DNA from: SVMC01 sp045601345
GTDB lineage: Bacteria; Bacillota; Clostridia; Oscillospirales; Oscillospiraceae
Length of the DNA stretch: 64,000 nt
Reading direction: 5' to 3'
NCBI GenBank assembly: GCA_045601345.1
Contig: JAZRZL010000085.1
Coordinates: 1-64,000, forward strand
Positions 11,109-20,682 of this stretch are shown here, in pieces. Both the position numbers and the translations under genes were made by a program. Below the pieces are notes generated by a model. It saw only the letters and a list, made by a program, of their open reading frames with translations, ran no database searches and had not been told where the DNA came from. Position 1 is the first letter of the stretch, and each line of letters begins with the position of its first letter.

Positions 11109-12368
11109 TTAGTCCGCGCTATTGGATTTGCGGCGATAATAGTGGCGGTTATTTTTCTGCGGCTTTTTTCCCTCCGTATGCGGCTGCTTTGCGGACTTTT
11201 CTCCAGTAGGACGGGGCTGTTTGACCGGTTTTTCCCCCTCATTACGGAGCTGTATGGCAGAGTGTTCACTCTCTGGGTGGGGTGGACGAGGTCTGCGTGG
11301 CTCTTTGGCAGCTTCGGGTTTTTTCTCCCTGCGCTTGCGCTGCTCGGGAGCCTCCCACTTGCGGGGTTCCTGTGCTTGGGTATCCGCAGACTCCTTCGGG
11401 GCAGGTGCAGAGCTGCACAGCCTAGTGTGAGGCTGCTGCTCTTTACCGCCGGAGATGGGTGCAAGCTCCTTGGGGATGGGGGGATCATTTTTGTGTCCTT
11501 TGCCGCTGCGAAGGACGGCAATCTCTTCGTTGCGGAAGGTCTTGATCTCCTCTGGGTGATCCTCCATACGCACCTTGACGCTCTGGCGAAGAAGGTTGAT
11601 CTCTGTGATGATGCCGCGCCCATCGGGGGTATCGACAAAGGATTCATTGCGCGGGCTTTGGCGCAGCAGGTCTTCATAGGCCTCCTGCTCGTATTTCAGG
11701 CAGCACATGAGTCTGCCGCAGGTGCCGGAAATTTTGGTGGGATTCAGGCTCAGGTTCTGCACCTTGGCCATTTTAATAGAGACCGGCTGGAAATCATCCA
11801 GAAATTCACTGCAACAAAAGGGTCTGCCGCAGATGCCGAGGCCGCCGACCATTTTGGCCTTGTCACGAACGCCAATCTGCCGCAGTTCAATGCGGGTATG
11901 GAATATCGCAGCCAGACTTTTTACCAGCTCGCGGAAGTCCACACGCCCATCGGCGGTGAAGAAAAAATGAATTTTGCTGCCGTCAAAGGCATATTCCACC
12001 GACACGAGCTGCATTTCCAGCCCCTGTTCGGCAATTTTCTGATTGCAGATATCGAATGCAGATTTTTCCTTCTCCCGGTATTCCTCGGCCAGCTGCTCAT
12101 CAGCAGATGTGGCAATGCGGATCACCGGGCGCAGAGGCAGAACCACCTCTGCTGCGCGAACGGTATGGTTCGGCGTGACGCAAGTGCCAAATTCCATTCC
12201 TCGGGTAGTATCAATGATTACGTGACTGCCGGCAGGTATTTCAAGCTCGCCGGGATCAAAGTAGTAGATCTTCCCGCCGGAGCGGAACATGATCCCCACT
12301 ACGCAAATCGGCTCATTGAGATTCAGGGGCTGTTCCTGCGGGGTTTGCTCCATTGTAAGTTCGTCCAT
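11109..12368 (-). CDS. ricT: RicT (YaaT), PSP1-domain protein
   Basis: A 419-residue PSP1-family protein. Start chosen at 12368, where CAGGAG precedes the ATG; the upstream ATG at 12395 has no site. The conserved core is at about residues 20-270, with the family's cysteine pattern: one Cys then CC near 180-186 and one Cys then CC near 217-223. These are the ligands of Fe-S clusters in the B. subtilis RicAFT (YaaT-YlbF-YmcA) complex, which acts with RNase Y in mRNA maturation and affects sporulation and competence. The last ~90 residues are a basic Lys/Arg/Pro-rich tail, probably disordered and possibly RNA-binding. It lies 40 bases downstream of holB, as in Bacillus. Confidence 0.92.
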   Translation of the reverse strand: MDELTMEQTPQEQPLNLNEPICVVGIMFRSGGKIYYFDPGELEIPAGSHVIIDTTRGMEFGTCVTPNHTVRAAEVVLPLRPVIRIATSADEQLAEEYREKEKSAFDICNQKIAEQGLEMQLVSVEYAFDGSKIHFFFTADGRVDFRELVKSLAAIFHTRIELRQIGVRDKAKMVGGLGICGRPFCCSEFLDDFQPVSIKMAKVQNLSLNPTKISGTCGRLMCCLKYEQEAYEDLLRQSPRNESFVDTPDGRGIITEINLLRQSVKVRMEDHPEEIKTFRNEEIAVLRSGKGHKNDPPIPKELAPISGGKEQQPHTRLCSSAPAPKESADTQAQEPRKWEAPEQRKRREKKPEAAKEPRRPRPPHPESEHSAIQLRNEGEKPVKQPRPTGEKSAKQPHTEGKKPQKNNRHYYRRKSNSAD

Positions 12369-12408
12369 AATAACTCCTGTCTTTTGCTGTAGCAAAGAGT
12401 AAAATAAT

Positions 12409-13350
12409 TCATAACATCATGCGCAGTACACCGCACAGGTGCGCTACGCCTACATTGCTCTGCGCATAATCGGCAGTTTTTTTTAAAATCTCCATAGCAG
12501 AGAACAGCTCCTGCTTTGTCCGCCTACGGGCAATGGCGCGGGCGGCATCGGAGGCGGCCAGACCGGCTTCTGCGCGGATGGCCTCATGGAGCAGGGTGCG
12601 CCACAGGGCCAGCTCCTGACAAAAGGCATCCCGATCCAGCTTTTCCATCGGGATCAATAGTTCAGTCAGGCGAAGTGAATCGTGAGAGGCATAGGCCTCG
12701 GCAAATTCTGCACTTCGGCCTTGCAGCGCGGTACGCTCCATGGCCTCCAGCGCTTGCCCCAGATACCCGCCGGCGGCCTCCATGGCGGCAAGACAATCTG
12801 CCCTGCTTCTGTCGGGGAAGCGCCTTTGCAGCGCGGGGAGCAGAATATCGGGGGGCAGCGGGAAGAGGCGAAGCTCCTGTAAGCGGCTGCGGACGGTAGG
12901 AAGCAGCTGATCGGCATTGGGCGATAAAATCAGGAATGCGGCATAGGCCGGTGGCTCCTCCATGACCTTGAGGAGCGTATTCTGCGCGGCAAGATTCATC
13001 TCCTGCGGGAGAATGTAGACCTTGGCTCTTCCTTCGTTTGGCTTGGTGAAGACATCCGTGCAGACCCAACGGGCGGCATCCACGCCGAAGAGCTTGTGCT
13101 TATCATCGGTGCAGGTGATGACATCCGGGTGGTTGCCGGAAAAGACCTTCCGGCAGGCCGGACACTGTCCGCACGGCAGATCGCCCTGCCCGGTGCATTC
13201 CATGGCGGCAGCAAGAACGTTGGCAAGTGTGTGCTTTCCTGAACCCGACGGGCCGCAGAGCAGATAGCCGTGGGAGAGCTTGCCCTTCCGAAGGGCAGAA
13301 CAGAGCGTCTGCCGCAGAGAGGTGTTTCCAAGAAATTCGCCAAAATTCAT
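12409..13350 (-). CDS. holB: DNA polymerase III subunit delta'
   Basis: A 313-residue AAA+ clamp-loader subunit. The Walker A region (GPSGSGKHT, about residues 33-41) and a zinc module with Cys pairs (CGQC, CxxC near residues 60-70) match the DnaX/delta' family. The start at 13350 has GGGGGCGAAGG upstream. Delta' works with delta (holA, at 32189-33235 here) and tau/gamma to load the sliding clamp on DNA. Length is typical for clostridial delta'. It leads a two-gene unit with ricT and is divergent from nudC. Confidence 0.93.
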   Translation of the reverse strand: MNFGEFLGNTSLRQTLCSALRKGKLSHGYLLCGPSGSGKHTLANVLAAAMECTGQGDLPCGQCPACRKVFSGNHPDVITCTDDKHKLFGVDAARWVCTDVFTKPNEGRAKVYILPQEMNLAAQNTLLKVMEEPPAYAAFLILSPNADQLLPTVRSRLQELRLFPLPPDILLPALQRRFPDRSRADCLAAMEAAGGYLGQALEAMERTALQGRSAEFAEAYASHDSLRLTELLIPMEKLDRDAFCQELALWRTLLHEAIRAEAGLAASDAARAIARRRTKQELFSAMEILKKTADYAQSNVGVAHLCGVLRMML

Positions 13351-13402
13351 ACCTTCGCCCCCTACAGCATATCCCGAGCCACACTACTCCATAGTATATT
13401 CC

Positions 13403-13431
13403 ATTATACTGCCCCCATCGCTGTTTTGCAA
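13403..13431 (-). promoter_or_regulatory. Promoter of holB-ricT
   Basis: On the minus strand TTGCAA (13426-13431) and TATAAT (13403-13408) are separated by exactly 17 bases, a good sigma-A match, about 53 bases upstream of the holB start. Confidence 0.7.
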
Positions 13432-13552
13432 GAATGATTGCAGAATTTACCAAACTTTCAGCCATAATTCAGCTTTCCTGCGGAATATTGCCGCCTCTGA
13501 CTGTGCCAAACGCTTTTTGAAGAAGAAAAAACAGAAATTCCATTCTTTTTTA

Positions 13553-13581
13553 ATGACAAACAGGAAAAAGAATGTTATAAT
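13553..13581 (+). promoter_or_regulatory. Promoter of nudC
   Basis: ATGACA (13553-13558), a 17-base spacer and a perfect TATAAT (13576-13581) lie 35 bases upstream of the nudC ATG. Confidence 0.7.
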
Positions 13582-13616
13582 GAATTCTAACCCACGACCG
13601 CAAACGGAGGATCAGG

Positions 13617-14450
13617 ATGATTCAGGATATTGCACCCCACAGCTTCAGTAATATCTATGCACCCGCAGAGCCAGCGCCGGAGGATTATATGCTCTGCATA
13701 GCGGCTCATCAGGTTTTGTGTTCGCTGGAGGATGGTGCGATTTCCCTTCCTACGTGTGCAGATATTTGTCCGAAGATGCGGTATTTTGGTTTCCGTCTGG
13801 ATGGCCGGAATGTATTTCTCTCCGACTGCATTCCCGACCCGCTGCCCAAGGGCTTTGCCATGGAGAAGACCTATGCGCTGCGGCAGACAGAGCCGATGCA
13901 TCTGGCCTATGCCATCGGTGTTGGCGGCAGTCTTCTGCGCTGGTATGATATCACCCGCTTTTGCGGCAAGTGCGGTACGCCGATGGAGGATAGCCCCAAG
14001 GAGCGCGCACGGGTTTGCCCCCAGTGCGGGAACGTGCTCTATCCCCGCATCTGTCCTGCGGTCATTGTGGCCATTTGCGACCACGACCGTCTGCTACTCA
14101 CAAGATACAGGGGTCGTCCCTTCAAGCGCTATGCGCTGGTTGCGGGCTTCAATGAGATCGGTGAGAGCATTGAGGCCACGGTTCACCGCGAGGTTTGGGA
14201 GGAGACCGGACTTAGGGTTCGCAATCTGCGCTTCTACCGCTCCCAGCCTTGGGTGTTTACTGATTCCCTGCTGATGGGCTTCTTTGCCGAGCTTGACGGC
14301 AGTGATGCCATCACCATGCAGGAGGATGAGCTGGCGGAGGCCACATGGTTTCCCCGCGATGCTATCCCCGGGGATTATTCCCCCATTTCTCTCACCGGCG
14401 AGATGATTACCCTCTTCCGTGCCGGAAAAGAACCCAAATCGGAGGTATGA
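13617..14450 (+). CDS. nudC: NAD+ diphosphatase (NudC-type Nudix hydrolase)
   Basis: A 277-residue Nudix enzyme. A four-Cys zinc ribbon (C116, C119, C134, C137) is followed by a full Nudix box, G177 to L199, with the REVWEETG metal-binding core. The NudC signature SQPWxFPxS appears as SQPWVFTDS, with Thr replacing the usual Pro. NudC enzymes hydrolyse NAD(H) to NMN(H) and AMP and can remove NAD caps from RNA. GGAGGATCAGG precedes the ATG. It starts a rightward unit with two membrane/lipoprotein genes, with only 3 bases to the next start. Confidence 0.92.
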   Translation: MIQDIAPHSFSNIYAPAEPAPEDYMLCIAAHQVLCSLEDGAISLPTCADICPKMRYFGFRLDGRNVFLSDCIPDPLPKGFAMEKTYALRQTEPMHLAYAIGVGGSLLRWYDITRFCGKCGTPMEDSPKERARVCPQCGNVLYPRICPAVIVAICDHDRLLLTRYRGRPFKRYALVAGFNEIGESIEATVHREVWEETGLRVRNLRFYRSQPWVFTDSLLMGFFAELDGSDAITMQEDELAEATWFPRDAIPGDYSPISLTGEMITLFRAGKEPKSEV

Positions 14451-14453
14451 CCC

Positions 14454-14714
14454 ATGGATGAAGAACGCAAGGAGCTGACAACCCCGGAGGAAGAACCGAA
14501 AAAATCAAACTGGCTTCCGCAAAACACCATCGCTACCCTCTTCCTGCGCGTTTTGGTCAGCGGCTATGTGTGCTATCTGGGCGCTACCCTGCTAAAGCCC
14601 ATTTTCTCCGGGCAGGATACCCGCCCGCTGTTGATTCTTGCCGCTGCTGTGATGATTCTTGGCGGTGGAGGATTTGTAATTTACACACTGCTCAAAATTT
14701 TTAAATCAAAATGA
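14454..14714 (+). CDS. Small two-TM membrane protein
   Basis: An 86-residue protein of unknown function. A charged N-terminal ~20 residues (acidic, Pro-rich) is followed by two hydrophobic segments at about 27-46 and 58-80 and a Lys-rich end. GGAGGT lies just upstream of its ATG. Its stop overlaps the start of the next gene (ATGA at 14711-14714), so the two are translationally coupled. No family recognised. Confidence 0.75.
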   Translation: MDEERKELTTPEEEPKKSNWLPQNTIATLFLRVLVSGYVCYLGATLLKPIFSGQDTRPLLILAAAVMILGGGGFVIYTLLKIFKSK

Positions 14715-15871
14715 GAAAAATAGGAACGATATTCGCATTATGTTTTTTACTTTTCCTTTCCGCCTGCGGAAAGGAAGCTGAGGAGCCGGTCAGAAGTCAG
14801 CCGGTCATAGAGGAAATTCCAGAACAAAGTGATCAAATTGTGCTCTCATGCGAGAGCGCGGATTTGACCATAGATGAAGCACAGTTCCAGTATTATTTTG
14901 GCCACCAATTTGCTAAGGTGCTTGAGGCCTACGGTGAGAACGCCTTTGACCCCGGGCAGGACTTGTCCGCACAGGCCTATGACGATACCCAGAGCTGGCA
15001 GGATGTGCTGCTCACACAGGCGTTTGACCATGCCGAGCAGACCGCCCAGCTTTGTCTGGCTGCCAAAGAAGCCGGATTTACCGACCCTGCGGCACAGCGC
15101 CTGGATGAGGTCGAGAAGCTTGTCGAGCAGAGCGCAAAGGAGAAGTATTTTCCATCGGCAGAGGCTTATCTTGCCGCCAACTACGGCGAGGGTGCAACCG
15201 TCTCCGGCTATAGTGAATTTCTGCAAAATGTTGCTCTGGCCGATGCCTATTCGCAGAGCCTTCTGACCGACCGCGAATATCCGGCCGAGGAGGTTGAGGC
15301 CTTCTATGACAGCCACGCTGAAGACTATGCTGACACCTTCCAAATTTCAAAGGATGATAAATGCCGTCTGGATGTGCGCATGATCCGCTTCTATCCCGAT
15401 GACCCCAGCGACCCGAAGGACTGGAGCGAGACCGAAGCGCGTGCCAATGTTGTCATCAAGGAGCTGGAAGGCAGTCCTACGGATGAGACCGCTGCCATAC
15501 TGGCAGACCGATATACCGAGGATTTCAACGCACCCGATGGTGGCCTTTATAAGAAGCTCAGCCCCGGCATGAACAGCGCCAGTCTGGACGAATGGCTTTT
15601 CCCTGAGGGGCAGACCCGCGTACCCGGAGATTGGAAGCTCCTCCGTGAGGACGATGTCTATACCCTATGCTATGTCTCTGCCGCCGAGGATATCCCTTAC
15701 TGGCGTGTAGTGGCAGAGCAGGATATGCGCTATGCCGACTATATTAACGAGCTTTCCACCCTGTCCGAAACCTATATTTTTACCAGATACCCTGAAAACG
15801 TAACCCTGCGCGTGCCCACCGCGCATATTGCCGAGAACGATATCCCCGATAACGTCGCGGCAGTGGGCTGA
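14711..15871 (+). CDS. Foldase-like lipoprotein without a clear PPIC core
   Basis: A 386-residue lipoprotein: a basic start, a hydrophobic core and a lipobox (LSAC, lipidated Cys about residue 19). The helical middle and C-terminal pattern (GGLY, W-x-F-P-E-G, then YWR-V) parallels the next protein, which is a parvulin-type foldase. The HIL-type segment that opens the PPIase fold is replaced by VRMIRFYP. It is probably a SurA/PrsA-like chaperone that lost isomerase activity. It is the first of a tandem pair, with 42 bases to the next gene. Confidence 0.75.
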   Translation: MRKIGTIFALCFLLFLSACGKEAEEPVRSQPVIEEIPEQSDQIVLSCESADLTIDEAQFQYYFGHQFAKVLEAYGENAFDPGQDLSAQAYDDTQSWQDVLLTQAFDHAEQTAQLCLAAKEAGFTDPAAQRLDEVEKLVEQSAKEKYFPSAEAYLAANYGEGATVSGYSEFLQNVALADAYSQSLLTDREYPAEEVEAFYDSHAEDYADTFQISKDDKCRLDVRMIRFYPDDPSDPKDWSETEARANVVIKELEGSPTDETAAILADRYTEDFNAPDGGLYKKLSPGMNSASLDEWLFPEGQTRVPGDWKLLREDDVYTLCYVSAAEDIPYWRVVAEQDMRYADYINELSTLSETYIFTRYPENVTLRVPTAHIAENDIPDNVAAVG

Positions 15872-15913
15872 TCATTAACACACGCGGAACTCCCGCGGGA
15901 AAGAAGGTACCTA

Positions 15914-17422
15914 ATGGAAGAAATGAAACAGCCGCTGGAGCAGGAAATTGCATCTGAGCTGACCGAACAGGTTCAGGAGGCAGAGCTGCCGCAGGAAGCA
16001 CCCGAAATCGAAGTGCCTGAAGTGGAAGCACCTGCACCCGAAGCACCCGTTGTGCCGAAGAAGGCGAAGAAGAATGTCGGCGTTACCATCGGCATCATCT
16101 GCGCTGCCGCCATTCTGTGCGGCTCTATCGCCTGGGCCGCAGTTACCGCAAAAAAGAGCCTTGACAAGACCATGGAGCTGCTGAACAATCAGCCGCAGAC
16201 CAACACAGACGTGTCTGCCGAGCCGGCGGTCGATCCCAGCACCGGCGAAGTCTCTCATGTAGATGCTGATGAGCTGAAAGAGCACAGCGGCTATACCTAT
16301 TCCGATGAATCTCTGACCGAAAAGTACAATAGCCTCATCGTTGCCAAGGTAGGCGATGAGGAACTTAACGGTGCGATGTTCCAGATTTTCTACTGGGCAA
16401 ATGTTTATAATTACCTCAACAGCAATCAGGATTATATTGCCTACCTCGGGCCGGATATCACCCAGCCTCTTTCAGAGCAGAATTATGGCGAAGATACCAC
16501 TTGGGAGCAGTTCTTCGTAGAATCCGCGCTGGAAATGTATTTACAGTTTATTGCCATGTACAATGATGCCGTTGATGCCGGAACCCAGCTGTCGGAGGCA
16601 GCTCAGGCCAGTGCAGATAACATTGAGGAAAATATGGCAGAAGAAGCTCTGTCAAAGGGATTTGAATCCGTGGATGCCTATCTGGAATATAATTTCGGCC
16701 CTGGCATTACCATTAATGAATATAAGGAATACAACCGTCTTTCCTCTCTGGCCTTTGCCCGCGCAGCAGAGCTTCAGAGCAGCATCTCGCTTACCGACGA
16801 GGAAATCGAAGCCTTCTTCGATGCCAATGCGGATGCCTACACCCAGCAGGGTATTCAGAAGGTAGATAAGCCCGTTGTCAATGTCCGTCATATTCTCATT
16901 CAGCCGGAGAAGGATATCGACTCCGATCCTTCCGATGAAAATCTGGAGCCGGATACTAGCTCTGACGAAGCCTGGGCTGCTGCTGAAAAAAGTGCCAACG
17001 AAATCTATGAGAACTGGAAGCAGAATCCCACGGAGGATAACTTTGCTGTAAAGGCCACCGAATCCACAATGGATTCTGGTTCTATGGAAAGCGGTGGCCT
17101 GTATGAGAACGTTTATCCCGGCCAGATGGTCACAGAGTTCAATGACTGGTGCTTCGCAGACGGCAGAAAGGTCGGCGATAACGGCATCGTAAAGACGACC
17201 TATGGCTATCATATCATGTACTTCTCCGGCGTTGGTGAAGATATCTACTGGCGTGCCCAGGCTAAGGTTGACGCAACCAGCCAGAAGTTCAACGAAATGC
17301 TGGATGAGATTTTCTCCAGATATTCTCTGGATGCCAATTATGATAACATCCACATCTATGATATTTTAGCTGTCCAGCAGGAGTTGTTTGCTCAGAGTGA
17401 AGAGGAAAGTGTCACCGAATAA
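15914..17422 (+). CDS. Membrane-anchored parvulin-type peptidyl-prolyl isomerase (PrsA/SurA-like)
   Basis: A 502-residue protein. An acidic cytoplasmic N-terminus (about 1-50, Glu/Pro/Ala-rich) leads into a Lys-rich stop and one TM helix (about 55-80), so most of the chain is extracellular. A SurA-N-like helical region (about 130-300) precedes a PPIC domain that starts at VRHILIQPEKD (about 330) and ends with the GYHIMYF strand (about 435-441). Such proteins fold exported proteins at the outer face of the membrane. GAAGGT upstream of ATG 15914. Tandem with a diverged paralogue. Confidence 0.87.
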   Translation: MEEMKQPLEQEIASELTEQVQEAELPQEAPEIEVPEVEAPAPEAPVVPKKAKKNVGVTIGIICAAAILCGSIAWAAVTAKKSLDKTMELLNNQPQTNTDVSAEPAVDPSTGEVSHVDADELKEHSGYTYSDESLTEKYNSLIVAKVGDEELNGAMFQIFYWANVYNYLNSNQDYIAYLGPDITQPLSEQNYGEDTTWEQFFVESALEMYLQFIAMYNDAVDAGTQLSEAAQASADNIEENMAEEALSKGFESVDAYLEYNFGPGITINEYKEYNRLSSLAFARAAELQSSISLTDEEIEAFFDANADAYTQQGIQKVDKPVVNVRHILIQPEKDIDSDPSDENLEPDTSSDEAWAAAEKSANEIYENWKQNPTEDNFAVKATESTMDSGSMESGGLYENVYPGQMVTEFNDWCFADGRKVGDNGIVKTTYGYHIMYFSGVGEDIYWRAQAKVDATSQKFNEMLDEIFSRYSLDANYDNIHIYDILAVQQELFAQSEEESVTE

Positions 17423-17478
17423 GCAAATTCCCATTTTCTCTCAGTTTTCAATGAAATTAAAGGAATGGAGACTTTATT

Positions 17479-18777
17479 ATGGGTCTGATGAAAGCGATTC
17501 TGGGTGCAGCCGGCGGCGTTCTGGCTGACCAGTGGAAGGAATATTTCTATTGCGAAGCACTTTCAGAAAATGTTCTTGTAACCAAAGGGCAGAAACGGGT
17601 CTCCTCCCGTTCCTCCAATACCAAGGGCAGCGATAATATCATTTCCAACGGCTCCATCATTGCTGTGGCCGACGGACAGTGCATGATTATCGTGGATCAG
17701 GGCAAGGTCGTAGAGCTTTGCGCTGAGCCGGGTGAATTCAAGTATGATTCTTCCTCTGAACCGTCCATCTTTGCCGGAAATCTGGGCGAAAGTATGATCG
17801 AGACCTTCAAGCAGATCGGCAAGCGCTTCACCTTCGGCGGTGAGCCTCCCAAGGATCAGCGCGTGTATTACTTCAATACGAAGGAAATTATGGGCAACAA
17901 ATACGGCACCCCCTCCCCGGTTCCCTTCCGTGTTGTGGATGCCAGAGCCAATCTGGATGTGGATATCTCCCTGCGCTGCTTCGGTGAGTACAGCTACCAT
18001 ATCTGCAACCCCATGCTGTTTTATGCCAACGTGTGCGGCAACGTCACATCGGACTATACCCGTGAGCGTCTGGACAGCCAGCTGAAGACCGAGCTGCTTA
18101 CCGCGCTCCAGCCCGCCTTTGCCAGACTCTCCGAAATGGGCATTCGCTACAGCGCCATCCCCGCCCATACACAGGAGCTGGCCGATGCACTGAACGAAAT
18201 CCTTTCTGCCAAATGGCGTGACCGCATCGGCATTGAGATCGTGGCCTTCGGTGTTTCCTCTGTAAAGGCCAGCGAAGAGGATGAAGCCCTCATCAAGGAA
18301 ATGCAGACGCTGCAAAATCCCGCCATGCTGGCAGCACATCTCGGCGGCGCACAGGCTGCTGCCATGCAGGCTGCCGCCTCCAATACCGCAGCAGGCCCCG
18401 CCATGGCCTTCATGGGCATGAATGCGGCAGCAGCAGCCGGTGGCATGAATGCGGCCTCCCTGTACCAGATGCCCAATCAGATGCCCCCCGTCCAGCAGAG
18501 CACCCCGGCAGCAAATAGCTGGAAGTGTGCCTGCGGCGCAACAAACACAGGCAAGTTCTGTGCAGATTGCGGCGCACCCAAGCCCGTGGATGGCTGGGTC
18601 TGCTCCTGCGGCGCAGTGAACAAGGGGAAGTTCTGTGCAGAATGCGGTGCCAAAAAGCCCGCCGGTGCCCCGCAGTACCGCTGCGACAAATGCGGCTGGG
18701 AACCTGAAGACAAATCCCGCCCGCCCAAGTTCTGCCCCGAATGCGGTGATCCCTTCGACAACAACGATATCATCTGA
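17479..18777 (+). CDS. SPFH-domain (YdjI-like, virion-core-type) protein with zinc ribbons
   Basis: A 432-residue protein. Residues about 1-300 match the SPFH/YdjI family. An Ala/Met/Gly-rich linker (about 290-350) leads to three C-terminal zinc ribbons: CxC with CxxC at about 352-365 and 376-389, and a CxxC-CxxC ribbon near the end. In B. subtilis YdjI helps recruit the PspA-family protein YdjG/H system to stressed membranes, so a membrane-stress or scaffold role is likely. There is no TM segment. GGAATGGAG precedes the ATG. It is followed by a strong terminator. Confidence 0.85.
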   Translation: MGLMKAILGAAGGVLADQWKEYFYCEALSENVLVTKGQKRVSSRSSNTKGSDNIISNGSIIAVADGQCMIIVDQGKVVELCAEPGEFKYDSSSEPSIFAGNLGESMIETFKQIGKRFTFGGEPPKDQRVYYFNTKEIMGNKYGTPSPVPFRVVDARANLDVDISLRCFGEYSYHICNPMLFYANVCGNVTSDYTRERLDSQLKTELLTALQPAFARLSEMGIRYSAIPAHTQELADALNEILSAKWRDRIGIEIVAFGVSSVKASEEDEALIKEMQTLQNPAMLAAHLGGAQAAAMQAAASNTAAGPAMAFMGMNAAAAAGGMNAASLYQMPNQMPPVQQSTPAANSWKCACGATNTGKFCADCGAPKPVDGWVCSCGAVNKGKFCAECGAKKPAGAPQYRCDKCGWEPEDKSRPPKFCPECGDPFDNNDII

Positions 18778-18799
18778 TTGTCCATAACGCTCTACTCCG

Positions 18800-18840
18800 G
18801 GGCTGTCTCAAAATGCGAAAACGGCATTTTGAGGCAGCCT
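18800..18840 (+). terminator. Intrinsic terminator after the SPFH gene
   Basis: An inverted repeat of about 17 bp (18800-18817 with 18823-18840, with G-T pairing) begins 23 bases after the stop codon and is followed by CTTTATTT. Confidence 0.8.
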
Positions 18841-18989
18841 CTTTATTTCATGAAGTAAGCTATGCGGCATTAGATGAAAAGGGCATCTCTCATTATTCTT
18901 CGCTGATTTTAGGGATGACGTTCATTTTTTGTGATTACAGGGCAGCCGCTTGTCACGCACGATATATCCCCGCAGATTGCATATTTTAC

Positions 18990-19021
18990 AGGCAGCTTTT
19001 GCTATTTTACAAAAGCTGCCT
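18990..19021. terminator. Hairpin after malQ
   Basis: A perfect 12-bp inverted repeat (18990-19001 with 19010-19021) lies 13 bases beyond the malQ stop. The T-tract is weak. The rest of 18841-18989 holds no gene I can support. Confidence 0.6.
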
Positions 19022-19033
19022 GCTCATAATCCA

Positions 19034-20569
19034 TTATTTATCTGGTTGTAAGACAAACCCGGGGATTTCAGATTTGGATATATCCTTAGGAGGTACGCGA
19101 CCATAACAGAGGGTCATGGCCATGATATGGCGGGATAATTCCGGAGTCAAAGAACCGGGGGTAAGACGCCAGCGCCAGTTCTGATCGTTGACGCGGCCGG
19201 GTTCATTCATCCGGGCATGAGACAGGCTGGGAAGGTAGTCCTGCATCTGCGCAATAAACAGCTCAGCGGTGCTGCTCATGCCGCCGCGCAGAATGCCCCA
19301 GGTGATGCCTTCCTCCTTGGTCAGGGCAAAATACCGTCGGACGTAAGCGCGGCTGCTCTCTGACAGGCCATTGTACCACTCCGAAATCGGAGGGTTATCA
19401 TGGGTGCCAGTGTAGCACACGCAGTTTTTGTCATAGTAGTGGGGCAGATACTCGCTGGGTTCTTTGGGATCAAAGGCAAATTCCAGCACCTTCATACCCG
19501 GGAAGCCGGAGGCCTTTTGCAGTTTTCGCACCTCCGGTGTCAGGAAGCCCAGATCCTCCGCGATAAAGTGCAAATCGGTGAGCCGATAGCGCAGAGCCTG
19601 TACAAATTCCAGACCCGGACCTGGCATCCACTTGCCATCCTTCGCGGTGGGTGCGCCATAGGGTACTGCCCAATAGCTCTCAAAACCACGGAAATGGTCA
19701 ATCCGAACCACATCATAAATTCTGGAGGCAAATTCCAGTCTGCGAAGCCACCACGCATAACCCTCGGCGCGCATAGCGCTCCAATTATAAAGGGGATTTC
19801 CCCAAAGCTGACCATCCTCATTGAACTGATCCGGCGGGCAGCCTGCCACGGCAGAAGGCAAAAAGTTTTCATCCAACTGGAACAGGCGGCTATTCGCCCA
19901 CACATCACAAGAGTCTAGCGGCACATAAATAGGCACATCCCCAATGATGCGAATGCCCTTCTGTTTGCAATACTCGCGTAGACGGTTCCACTGGCGGAAG
20001 AATTCAAATTGCAGGAAATAGTGGAAGGTAATCTCATATTTTAGACCCGCAGTAACCTCTCGAAGAGCAAAAGGCTCATGGGTGCGCACAGACGCATCCC
20101 ATGTCTGCCAAGTTTCACCGCCATTTTTCTGCTTGATGGCCATGAACACGGCGTACTCCCGCAGCCAATCCTGTTCCTCCGTTACAAAGCGGATGAAATC
20201 GCGGTTGGGGTTACGGATAAACCGCCCATAGGCAAGACGCAGCACCTCCAACCGCTGCTTATAGAGCGCATCAAAATCCACGCGGGACGGATTTGTACCC
20301 CAGGACAGGGATTGCACCTCATTCTCATGCAGGAGTCCCTCCTGAATCAGCGTAGTTAAATCAATAAAATTATGATTTCCCGCATAGGACGAAAATGCCT
20401 GATAAGGAGAATCGCCAAAGCCGGTCGGATTCAGAGGCAAAATCTGCCAATAGGTTTGACCGGAGGCGGCAAGGAAATCTACAAATTGTTTTGCTTCCGC
20501 ACCCAATGTGCCGATACCGTAGGCAGACGGCAGGGAGGAAATATGCATCAAAATACCGCTGGCTCTCAT
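19034..20569 (-). CDS. malQ: 4-alpha-glucanotransferase (GH77 amylomaltase)
   Basis: A 511-residue enzyme. The frame is open up to 20740, but family homology starts at the ATG at 20569 (MRASGILMH, the usual amylomaltase N-terminus), preceded by GGGAAAGTGAAAG. The GH77 catalytic motifs are present: the nucleophile Asp in VVRIDHFRGF, the acid Glu in EDLG, and the third acid in GTHDN. The enzyme transfers alpha-1,4-glucan segments between maltodextrins or glycogen chains in the cytoplasm. It lies 113 bases downstream of the carboxypeptidase gene in the same direction. Confidence 0.95.
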   Translation of the reverse strand: MRASGILMHISSLPSAYGIGTLGAEAKQFVDFLAASGQTYWQILPLNPTGFGDSPYQAFSSYAGNHNFIDLTTLIQEGLLHENEVQSLSWGTNPSRVDFDALYKQRLEVLRLAYGRFIRNPNRDFIRFVTEEQDWLREYAVFMAIKQKNGGETWQTWDASVRTHEPFALREVTAGLKYEITFHYFLQFEFFRQWNRLREYCKQKGIRIIGDVPIYVPLDSCDVWANSRLFQLDENFLPSAVAGCPPDQFNEDGQLWGNPLYNWSAMRAEGYAWWLRRLEFASRIYDVVRIDHFRGFESYWAVPYGAPTAKDGKWMPGPGLEFVQALRYRLTDLHFIAEDLGFLTPEVRKLQKASGFPGMKVLEFAFDPKEPSEYLPHYYDKNCVCYTGTHDNPPISEWYNGLSESSRAYVRRYFALTKEEGITWGILRGGMSSTAELFIAQMQDYLPSLSHARMNEPGRVNDQNWRWRLTPGSLTPELSRHIMAMTLCYGRVPPKDISKSEIPGFVLQPDK

Positions 20570-20682
20570 GTTTTCTTTCACTTTCCCGGGGCAATCTATT
20601 GTTCCGTCCCGTTTTGCTGTATTATCCCAGAAAAATGCTCTTCCGTCAAGGCGTTTTTGCACAAATGAAATTTTTTTGTAAA

